A stretch of DNA of 64,000 nt from the NCBI GenBank assembly GCA_017543335.1, contig JAFYGE010000003.1, positions 1-64,000 on the forward strand, written 5' to 3'. Position numbers and translations under genes: made by a program. This document shows positions 57,785 through 64,000 of this stretch, in pieces. Position 1 is the stretch's first letter. Every line of letters begins with the position of its first letter. The notes under the pieces were generated by a model. It was not told the origin of the DNA. It was given only the letters and a program-made list of their open reading frames with translations, and ran no database searches. The DNA comes from Ruminococcus sp. GTDB lineage: Bacteria; Bacillota; Clostridia; Oscillospirales; Ruminococcaceae.

Positions 57785-58662
57785 TGAGTAATAAAAATAC
57801 CAGCGGAATAATAATAAAATGCTTAGGGGGACTCTATACTGTAGAGTCCCCTGACAGTATATATGAGTGTAAAGCAAGAGGAGTTTTCCGCAACAGAGGG
57901 ATAAGTCCCTGCGTGGGAGACAGAGTGAACATCGAAAACGGTGTCATAAGTGAGATACTTCCACGAAAAAACTGTATAATCCGACCTCCGCTTGCAAATC
58001 TTGACCAGTTGATATTTGTGGTATCTACTTGTTCGCCTGCACCGAATTACCTTATCCTCGATAAATTTATAGCGATAGCGGAATTCAAGGGGATAACTCC
58101 GGTCGTGGTCATCACTAAGACCGACCTCGGCGACAGCAGCGAGATACATAAAATTTACAGCAGTATAGGCATCGATGTGCTTGAAGTCGACTATAACGAT
58201 GAGGCGACAGTTGAAGCGGTCCGGAAGCTGCTTGCCGGAAAGATAAGTGCATTTACAGGGAATTCCGGTGCAGGGAAGTCGACGCTGCTCAATGCTGTCG
58301 ACCCATCCTTGAATATCCCGACTGCTGAGATAAGCAAAAAACTCGGCAGAGGCAGACATACTACCCGTCATGCCGAGCTTTATAAACTCGCCGGAGGCGG
58401 CTATATCGCCGATACTCCGGGATTTTCGACTTTTGATACTAACCGGTACGATATCATCCGTAAAGACGAGCTCGCCGACTGCTTCCGTGAAATGAGAGAT
58501 ATTACCGATGAATGTCAGTTCAGGGACTGCTCTCATACCTGCGAAAAGGGATGTGCAGTACTGGAAGCTGTTGCAAACGGAGCAATTTCTAAAAGCCGTC
58601 ACGAGAGCTATTGTGCTATGTACGAAGAAGCAAAACAGCTGAAGGAGTGGGAGCTGAAATGA
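57784..58662 (+). CDS. rsgA: Ribosome small-subunit GTPase RsgA
   Basis: This encodes 292 residues from ATG 57784, overlapping the prkC stop. An OB fold at the N-terminus is followed by a circularly permuted GTPase with G4 'VITKTDLG', G1 'GNSGAGKSTLLN' and G3 'DTPGFST' in that order. The zinc finger is 'CQFRDCSHTCEKGC'. It matures the 30S subunit. Position after prkC is conserved; the rpe gene that follows in Bacillus is missing here. Confidence 0.96.
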   Translation: MSNKNTSGIIIKCLGGLYTVESPDSIYECKARGVFRNRGISPCVGDRVNIENGVISEILPRKNCIIRPPLANLDQLIFVVSTCSPAPNYLILDKFIAIAEFKGITPVVVITKTDLGDSSEIHKIYSSIGIDVLEVDYNDEATVEAVRKLLAGKISAFTGNSGAGKSTLLNAVDPSLNIPTAEISKKLGRGRHTTRHAELYKLAGGGYIADTPGFSTFDTNRYDIIRKDELADCFREMRDITDECQFRDCSHTCEKGCAVLEAVANGAISKSRHESYCAMYEEAKQLKEWELK

Positions 58663-59294
58663 AAAGATGCCACATTTTTGCCGGCGGAGAGCTTGGGCAT
58701 ATCGCTAAATACTGGTTCCCTAACCACGGCGGATACGTGATATGTGCCGACAGCGGCTATAAACACACTAAGAAGCTGAAATTGAAGCCGGACGTGATAG
58801 TCGGGGACTTTGATTCCTACAAAGGAAAGCTGCCGTCTGACTGCGAGATAATAAAAACAATGCCGGAAAAGGACGATACCGATACTCTTATGGCAGTAAA
58901 GATAGCGATAGAACGAGGATATGATGTCATATACCTCTACGGAGCAATGGGAGGTCCTCGCTTTGACCATGCTTTCGCCAATATCCAGACTATTTTATAT
59001 GCCCGTGAGCACGGTGCTGCACTTATGCTTATTGGAAACGAGTTTATCGGCGTACAGGGAGCAAGAGAGGGCGAGGCTATGTACGTCGACGAGTCAGATC
59101 GCTGGGGATTTAAGTATCTTTCGGTGTTCGCAATAACTGAGACAGTGAAGATAAGAAGTCTCAGGGGAGTGAAGTACCCGCTTGAAAACTACGAGATGAA
59201 AAACTCGTTCCCTATCGGAGTGAGCAACGAGATAACCGGCGGACAGGCTTTTCTCGACATTGAAAGCGGACTCGCCCTTGTTATTCAGTCTTGA
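58659..59294 (+). CDS. thiN: Thiamine pyrophosphokinase
   Basis: This encodes 211 residues from ATG 58659 (overlap with rsgA by four bases). 'ICADSGYKHTKKLKLKPDVIVGDFDSYKG' is the ATP/metal-binding region and 'EKDDTDTLMAVKIAIERGYD' and 'YGAMGGPRFDHAFANIQ' complete the active site. It converts thiamine to TPP, the ligand of the riboswitch at 3266, so salvage and synthesis both end in the riboswitch signal. Confidence 0.95.
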   Translation: MKRCHIFAGGELGHIAKYWFPNHGGYVICADSGYKHTKKLKLKPDVIVGDFDSYKGKLPSDCEIIKTMPEKDDTDTLMAVKIAIERGYDVIYLYGAMGGPRFDHAFANIQTILYAREHGAALMLIGNEFIGVQGAREGEAMYVDESDRWGFKYLSVFAITETVKIRSLRGVKYPLENYEMKNSFPIGVSNEITGGQAFLDIESGLALVIQS

Positions 59295-59354
59295 TGTAAC
59301 ATAATCCTGAAAAGTGAATATAATGTTATATATTCATTTCAAGGAGGAGTACAT

Positions 59355-59441
59355 ATGAAAGTTGTAATAATAAAGAGTCCTAAGTTCCTTTCCGGACTTC
59401 TCAGAATGATCTTTCACATTAAACGTGACGAGGATTGCTGA
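59355..59441 (+). CDS. spoVM: SpoVM, small spore-coat-anchoring protein
   Basis: The 28-codon gene starts at ATG 59355 behind a perfect AAGGAGGAG (59341-59349) and ends TGA 59441. The product 'MKVVIIKSPKFLSGLLRMIF', then 'HIKRDEDC', is collinear with Bacillus SpoVM (26 residues, 'MKFYTIKLPKFLGGIVRAML' start), including Pro9, the Lys-Phe-Leu after it, the Gly at 14 and the basic end. SpoVM is an amphipathic helix that recognises the convex forespore membrane and anchors SpoIVA. Its place directly after thiN is the same as in Bacillus, and a terminator follows. Leu8 is Ser here. A TATAAT lies at 59319-59324 but no clear -35 partner was found, which fits use of a sporulation sigma factor. Confidence 0.85.
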   Translation: MKVVIIKSPKFLSGLLRMIFHIKRDEDC

Positions 59442-59448
59442 ATAATAC

Positions 59449-59480
59449 AAAAGAGACGGATTTTTTCCGTCTCTTTTTTT
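59449..59480 (+). terminator. Terminator after spoVM
   Basis: AAAAGAGACGGA and TCCGTCTCTTTTTTT form a 10-base or longer stem with a seven-T tail. It ends the 14-kb housekeeping cluster or the spoVM unit. Confidence 0.92.
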
Positions 59481-59513
59481 ACCTCTGTGATGTATGAAAA
59501 AGTCGATTTCCTC

Positions 59514-59542
59514 TTGAAATCAGTGAGCAAGTGTGATATAAT
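59514..59542 (+). promoter_or_regulatory. Promoter of purA
   Basis: TTGAAA (59514-59519) and TATAAT (59537-59542) with a 17-base spacer, 52 bases before ATG 59595. Confidence 0.75.
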
Positions 59543-59594
59543 AAATTGTAAGCGTGCATATGCACAAATTAATTTTATGAAAAGAGGAAATCAA

Positions 59595-60872
59595 ATGCCT
59601 GCTAATATTGTTGTCGGAACTCAGTGGGGAGACGAGGGAAAGGGTAAGATAATTGACATAATCTCTTCCCGTGCAGATGTTGTAGTTCGTTCACAGGGCG
59701 GTAATAATGCCGGTCATACAGTTGTAAACAACGGCGAAGTGTATAAGCTCCACCTGATACCTTCCGGAATTCTTTATCCAAACACACTCTGCCTGATAGG
59801 TGCAGGAGTTGTTCTTGATCCTAAGGATTTCATCGGCGAGCTCGACAGCCTTGCTGAAAGAGGAATAAAGACTGAGGGACACCTCAAAGTTGACCCTCGT
59901 GCTCAGATCGTTATGCCTTGGCATATCACTCTCGACGGCCTTTCAGAAGCTTTCAGAGGCGGTAAGGACATCGGTACTACAAAGCGTGGTATAGGTCCTG
60001 CTTACATGGATAAGTACGAGAGATGCGGCATCAGAATGTACGATCTCACACATCCGGAGGTGCTTGCTGAAAAGATACAGGCTACAGGTAAGCTTAAAAA
60101 TAAGATAATCACAGATGTTTACGGCGGAGAAGCTTTCGACCTCGACGCTGTTACTAAAGAATACACAGAATACGGAAAGAGACTCCTCCCTTATATGGAC
60201 GACGTTTCTGTACTCACTTTTGAAGCTGATAAAGCAGGAAAGACTATCATGTTCGAGGGTGCTCAGGCTACTCTCCTTGATATCGACTTCGGTACATACC
60301 CATACGTTACATCTTCACATCCGCTCTCAGCAGGTGTTTGTGTAGGTACTGGTGTTGGACCTAAGGTAATTACAAACATAATTGGTGTTGCTAAGGCTTA
60401 TACTACAAGAGTAGGTAAGGGACCTTTCCCAACTGAGCTTGACGATGAGATCGGTGACCAGATCAGAAACGTCGGCGGCGAATTCGGTACAACTACAGGC
60501 CGTCCAAGAAGAACAGGCTGGTTCGATGCAGTTATCGTTCGTCATTCAGTAAGAGTTAACGGTCTTGACAGCCTTGCAATAAACAAACTTGATACACTTG
60601 CAGGTCTTGATACACTTAAAGTGTGCGTTGCCTACAAGAAGCCGGATGGCACTATTACAGAGAATTTTCCACCTACTCTCGAAGAGCTGGAGGGATGCGA
60701 GCCTGTTTACGAGGAGTTCCCGGGATTCAATGAGGATATTTCAAAGTGTGCAAGCTTTGATGAGCTCCCGGACAGCTGCAAGAGCTATATAAAGCGTCTT
60801 GAAGAACTTGTTGGCTGTCACGTAAGCATGGTAGGTATCGGTCCTGACCGTGCTCAGATACTGGAAAGGTAA
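59595..60872 (+). CDS. purA: Adenylosuccinate synthetase
   Basis: This encodes 425 residues from ATG 59595 (AAGAGGAAA upstream); the frame is open further upstream but crosses the promoter. 'GTQWGDEGKGKIIDII' is the GTP-binding loop, 'QGGNNAGHTVVN' and 'GTTKRGIGPAYMDKYERCGIRM' bind IMP, and 'TTTGRPRRTGWFDA' binds aspartate. First committed step from IMP to AMP. Followed one base later by a secreted transglutaminase-dockerin gene, an unexpected neighbour. Confidence 0.97.
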   Translation: MPANIVVGTQWGDEGKGKIIDIISSRADVVVRSQGGNNAGHTVVNNGEVYKLHLIPSGILYPNTLCLIGAGVVLDPKDFIGELDSLAERGIKTEGHLKVDPRAQIVMPWHITLDGLSEAFRGGKDIGTTKRGIGPAYMDKYERCGIRMYDLTHPEVLAEKIQATGKLKNKIITDVYGGEAFDLDAVTKEYTEYGKRLLPYMDDVSVLTFEADKAGKTIMFEGAQATLLDIDFGTYPYVTSSHPLSAGVCVGTGVGPKVITNIIGVAKAYTTRVGKGPFPTELDDEIGDQIRNVGGEFGTTTGRPRRTGWFDAVIVRHSVRVNGLDSLAINKLDTLAGLDTLKVCVAYKKPDGTITENFPPTLEELEGCEPVYEEFPGFNEDISKCASFDELPDSCKSYIKRLEELVGCHVSMVGIGPDRAQILER

Positions 60873-60873
60873 A

Positions 60874-61998
60874 ATGAAATTATTAAAGAGATCTTTTATT
60901 ATTGCTGCTGCACTGACATTATTTGTCGGTGCAGCTCCGGTATATTCAGCGGCTGAAAAAGCTGCGGTCCCTGCTTCTGCCGGTACAAAGGCAGATAGTT
61001 CTTACTTTGAAACTGTGGATAAAGCCGCAGTTTATGTCAGAGAGCAGATGACTTTACGAAATACGGAAGTGGTGGTAAGCCTTCCAAATGATACCGGACT
61101 CTCCGGAGGTACTTTGCTGAATACCATTGTTGACCTTGCCTGCAAGGAAACAGGTAAGAGCAATGAGGGCGATTACCTCAGACTGAGTCTCAAAAATCAC
61201 GGAGGCTGGATCTCTCGTTCTGAGAATACAGTTACTATCGGAATAAAGCTCGGCTACTTTACTAATGCTTCGCAGGAAGCGGAAGTGGGCAGGAAGATAA
61301 GTTCTGCACTGGCTTCTTTTAAAATTAGCGATAAAAGCAGCTACGAGAAGATAAAGGCTGTTTACGAATATGTTACGGCAAATGTAGCTTATTCTCATGA
61401 TCTCAATAAGGATGTGACATTTTCTGCTTACGGTGGACTATCCGGAGACGGATGCGTTTGTCAGGGATATGCTCAGATCATTTACAGGATGTTAAGAGAA
61501 CTGAACGTTCCGGTGCGTATAATATGCGGTACCGGAGTCGGCGGAGGTACTCATGCGTGGAATATTGCTGAGATAGACGGCAAATACTACTATCTGGATG
61601 CAACTTACGATGCCGGTACACAGTCGCTGAATCATAAGTATTTCCTGAAAGGGAAAAATGACTTTGATTCTTTTACTGCCGGAAAGCATACTCCCTCAAA
61701 GGGAAAGGCTGATCTTCCGAATATAGAGCCGGATTATACCTCGGACAGCTTCTGTTCACTTTATCCTATAAGCGATACAGCATATGTACAGCCATATATG
61801 GTCGGCGACATAGACGGCGACGGACTTGTCGATTCCTTTGACGAGATAAAGTTAAGATCAGGGATAATATACGGGTTTAAAAAACAAGTTGAACATAATG
61901 CCGCCGATATAAACGGCGACGGTGCAGTAAAGGTCAACGATCTTGTAATGTTGCAGTCTTATCTTCTCAGACGTTCAGCAGGATTGAGGACCGAATAG
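60874..61998 (+). CDS. Secreted transglutaminase-like protein with dockerin, copy 1
   Basis: This encodes 374 residues from ATG 60874 ('MKLLKRSFIIAAALTLFVGA', signal peptide to about 26); AAAGGT just upstream is the ribosome binding site inside the purA end. The transglutaminase-like domain (about 130-270) has Cys in 'GDGCVCQGYAQ', His in 'GGTHAWNIAEI' and Asp in 'YYLDATYDAG'. The C-terminal 65 residues are a dockerin ('VGDIDGDGLVDSFDEIKL', 'ADINGDGAVKVNDLVMLQ'), of a type unlike the other four in the window. The role may be peptide hydrolysis or cross-linking at the cellulosome or cell surface. It may be co-transcribed with purA. Confidence 0.88.
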   Translation: MKLLKRSFIIAAALTLFVGAAPVYSAAEKAAVPASAGTKADSSYFETVDKAAVYVREQMTLRNTEVVVSLPNDTGLSGGTLLNTIVDLACKETGKSNEGDYLRLSLKNHGGWISRSENTVTIGIKLGYFTNASQEAEVGRKISSALASFKISDKSSYEKIKAVYEYVTANVAYSHDLNKDVTFSAYGGLSGDGCVCQGYAQIIYRMLRELNVPVRIICGTGVGGGTHAWNIAEIDGKYYYLDATYDAGTQSLNHKYFLKGKNDFDSFTAGKHTPSKGKADLPNIEPDYTSDSFCSLYPISDTAYVQPYMVGDIDGDGLVDSFDEIKLRSGIIYGFKKQVEHNAADINGDGAVKVNDLVMLQSYLLRRSAGLRTE

Positions 61999-62032
61999 AG
62001 GTCTGAGTTTTGTAACTCAGTATTTGTAGATT

Positions 62033-63220
62033 ATGAGAGCATTAAGAGGACTGCTGTCTTTAGCGGCAGCAGTAAGTGTATTGGTATGTCCGGTAAATAA
62101 AGTATGTGCGGCGGCTGATGTTTACCCTATTGTAAGCAATGTTACAGCTGTATCGCAGTATACCGATATTACAGCGGCATCAGAGTATCTCCGTGAGCAG
62201 ACTAAACTGAAAAAGAGCATGGTCTCGATCAACTATGCTGTTACTATGGATAGATCAGATGATGTTCTTGATGAACTGTTCAAGTACGCTTATGAAGAAA
62301 CAGGCTGTCCGGATGAGGGAGATTACCTCAGGTATGGCATCTACGGGTGTGCGTGTCAGACGTTCGATCACGGAAAGTACGTTACCTTCATACTGAGATT
62401 TGAGTATTTTACTACTCAGGAGCAGGAACGCTATGTCGATAAGCGTGTTGGCGAGATCGTTCAGGAACTTTCATTAAAGGGAAAAAGTGAATACGAAAAG
62501 ATAAAGCTGATATATGATTATATAGTCCGCAATGTTGACTATGCTGATGATCTTGAAGATAATTCAGTATACTCGGCTTATGGGGCACTTGCTAATGGTA
62601 AGGCAGTGTGTCAGGGAATAACCCAGCTTTTCTACAGACTCGCTTCTGCTGCCGGAGTGTCCAGCAGGATAATCGCAGGAACTACAGGAAGCGGAGATCA
62701 TGTGTGGGTAACCGCCTCGATAAACGGCACATATTACCTCCTTGACCCTACGTGGGACAGCAATTTCGACGGTGTCAATAAGTATTTTTTCCTTAGAGGA
62801 ACTGAAACTTTTGACCAGTATTCAGGAGAGCAGAAGCATATCACAGGTATGGAGCAGGAGAAACTTACAGCTCTGTATCCGGATTATACATCAGCGGAGT
62901 TCAATATGTACCATCCTGTAGCGAAAAGTGACTATTCTCCTTCGGATAAACCGGTTGACTATATGCTTGGTGATGTCAATTTTGACGCCGATATTGACGG
63001 TACTGATGCTGCAATGGCACTCAGGGCGTACGCAGAGGTCATGTCTTATGGCAATTGCAGTCTGACCGGTATTCAGCGGCTTGCAGCAGATGTCGACAGG
63101 GACGGTTCAGTTGATGGCTCTGACGCTTCATTGCTCCTGACATATTATGCTATGAAGGACTCAGGTCAGTATAAGAACATGGATGAAATGGTAAGATCGA
63201 TTATAAAACGAGGTGAATAA
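62033..63220 (+). CDS. Secreted transglutaminase-like protein with dockerin, copy 2
   Basis: The 395-residue protein has a signal peptide (1-27) and a domain paralogous to copy 1 ('SMVSINYAVTMDRSDDVLDEL', 'DEGDYLRYGIYGCACQ'). The triad is Cys in 'GKAVCQGITQLFYR', His in 'SGDHVWVTAS' and Asp in 'YLLDPTWDSN'. The dockerin is 'LGDVNFDADIDGTDAAMAL' and 'ADVDRDGSVDGSDASLLL', like that at 26305-27084 and different from copy 1. So the catalytic halves are paralogous while the docking modules have been exchanged. It follows copy 1 by 34 bases; no strong ribosome binding site is seen before ATG 62033. Confidence 0.87.
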   Translation: MRALRGLLSLAAAVSVLVCPVNKVCAAADVYPIVSNVTAVSQYTDITAASEYLREQTKLKKSMVSINYAVTMDRSDDVLDELFKYAYEETGCPDEGDYLRYGIYGCACQTFDHGKYVTFILRFEYFTTQEQERYVDKRVGEIVQELSLKGKSEYEKIKLIYDYIVRNVDYADDLEDNSVYSAYGALANGKAVCQGITQLFYRLASAAGVSSRIIAGTTGSGDHVWVTASINGTYYLLDPTWDSNFDGVNKYFFLRGTETFDQYSGEQKHITGMEQEKLTALYPDYTSAEFNMYHPVAKSDYSPSDKPVDYMLGDVNFDADIDGTDAAMALRAYAEVMSYGNCSLTGIQRLAADVDRDGSVDGSDASLLLTYYAMKDSGQYKNMDEMVRSIIKRGE

Positions 63221-63221
63221 A

Positions 63222-64000
63222 ATGAATGAAGAGAATAATTTCGGCGGTTCACCGCTTGAAGATATAGAGTATAAAGCTCCTGAGCCGAAGAAAAATGACA
63301 TCTCAGGTATCGCAGCTCCTGTTCTGGACGATATAGACTATGTTGCTCCTACAGCAAAAAAAGGCGGTCCGACTGGTGTCGCAGCTCCTGTGCTTGATGA
63401 TATGGATGTATACACACCTTCAAGCGAGAAAAAAGGAGCTCCTACCGGAGTAGTTGCTCCTACACTTGACGATGATGTGCCATATGTAGCAGATTCAGCG
63501 AAAGCTCCGGAGAAGCTCGTTCTTTCGGATGAGGAGATAATTGCCGGACTTACTCCAGAGCAGCTTGAAACTTTCAACAGACTTCCAAAGGCAAATCAGC
63601 AGAAGGTTCTCGATATGAGAAGAGACCAGCTTGGTGCAGTAGCACCGGAGCCTGTTATCTCCGCACCTGTGCTTGATGAGGACAATTATGTTCCGCCGCC
63701 GAAGAAGGAGGAAGCTCCAAAGCTTGAAGAGCCTATCACAGCTCCGGTACTTGACGATGCTCCGGAGCCTGTTAAATATGTTCCTAAGTACGTTGATGAA
63801 GACCTCGAAAGAGCTAAGAAAGAGGCATCCAAAAAGGCTGTTGCAGCCCAGCTCGTATCAGAGCAGAAGGATTCAAAAGAGAGTCTCAGGATGATGATAC
63901 AGCTCAAAGAGGAAAGAAAAGCTGAGCTTGCACAGAAAGGCTTCAAGATAACTATTGTTATCGCTATAATAGGAATTGCTGCGGCAGTTCTGTTCTATCT
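63222..64000 (+). CDS. Repeat-containing single-pass membrane protein, 3' end outside window
   Basis: The frame from ATG 63222 stays open to the window end (about 259 residues). The N-terminal 190 residues contain five degenerate copies of a motif with consensus APVLDDxDYVxP ('IAAPVLDDIDYVAP', 'VAAPVLDDMDVYTP', 'VVAPTLDDDVPYVA', 'ISAPVLDEDNYVPP', 'ITAPVLDDAPEPVKYVP') alternating with Lys/Gly linkers. Between the third and fourth lies 'SDEEIIAGLTPEQLETFNRLP'. A charged helix (about 205-240) precedes a hydrophobic segment at the end ('ITIVIAIIGIAAAVLFYL'). No signal peptide, so the repeats are probably cytoplasmic and tail- or single-pass-anchored. Family not recognised. It lies one base after the transglutaminase copy 2 gene. 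Confidence 0.75.
   Translation, partial: MNEENNFGGSPLEDIEYKAPEPKKNDISGIAAPVLDDIDYVAPTAKKGGPTGVAAPVLDDMDVYTPSSEKKGAPTGVVAPTLDDDVPYVADSAKAPEKLVLSDEEIIAGLTPEQLETFNRLPKANQQKVLDMRRDQLGAVAPEPVISAPVLDEDNYVPPPKKEEAPKLEEPITAPVLDDAPEPVKYVPKYVDEDLERAKKEASKKAVAAQLVSEQKDSKESLRMMIQLKEERKAELAQKGFKITIVIAIIGIAAAVLFY

Noticed and set aside
57823..58602. Minus-strand open frame of 259 codons opposite rsgA
   Set aside because: Antisense shadow of an unambiguous GTPase gene with complete motifs; no ribosome binding site.

Overview
The window reads as a chromosomal segment of an anaerobic, cellulosome-producing Ruminococcus close to R. flavefaciens. The main grounds are a family-48 and a family-44 glycoside hydrolase that both end in ruminococcal dockerins, three more secreted dockerin proteins, Thr-rich surface linkers, the anaerobic ThiH/ThiC route to thiamine, and a Firmicutes-type yicC-to-spoVM housekeeping cluster. 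The species assignment is inference; no ribosomal RNA is present.

Layout. Bases 1-3.1 kb are an eroded accessory region: the tail of an unknown gene, two separated pieces of a SWIM zinc-finger gene, between them a promoter-gene-terminator unit coding for a small protein that resembles the C-terminal domain of cholesterol-dependent cytolysins, and an orphan anti-sigma-like membrane protein. Bases 3.2-9.8 kb are a TPP-riboswitch-controlled thiamine operon (thiS-thiF-thiG-flavoprotein-thiC-thiH-tenI-thiE). Next come tRNA-Leu(CAA), hpt, and a SulP transporter with a long C-terminal tail. Bases 13-20 kb hold a helix-turn-helix regulator placed directly before the GH44 enzyme, a polysaccharide deacetylase, and an ECF sigma/anti-sigma-like pair. 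Bases 19.7-23.9 kb (minus strand) are a run of lipoproteins, an SPFH protein and small membrane proteins headed by a DUF1836 regulator. metG follows, behind a long hairpin repeat. Bases 26.3-32.8 kb (minus) form a cell-surface locus: dockerin protein, AlgJ-like and MBOAT acyltransferases, lipoprotein, and a repeat-rich wall-binding transglutaminase-like protein. Bases 33-37.4 kb hold a second ECF sigma/anti-sigma-like pair, a PhoP/PhoR-type two-component system and SpoIIID. Bases 37.8-42.5 kb (minus) encode a Gld-like ABC export system, followed by the GH48 cellulase with a strong promoter and a long leader. Bases 45.8-59.4 kb are the housekeeping cluster yicC-remA-gmk-rpoZ-priA-def-fmt-(peptidase)-rsmB-rlmN-prpC-prkC-rsgA-thiN-spoVM, then purA, two tandem transglutaminase-dockerin proteins and a repeat-containing membrane protein that runs off the end.

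How it fits together. The GH48 and GH44 enzymes share one dockerin type, while the surface and transglutaminase-like proteins carry two other types, so at least three cohesin-docking classes are represented. Three loci (about 2.1, 17.6 and 34.6 kb) share a TGTCCT...CGWRTGT promoter signature and encode related membrane anti-sigma-like proteins with external domains; two of them have a cognate ECF sigma gene. This looks like a surface-sensing regulatory family. A 28-codon spoVM (59355-59441), at its usual position after thiN, and spoIIID at 37.1-37.4 kb indicate retained sporulation genes in a lineage generally regarded as non-sporing.
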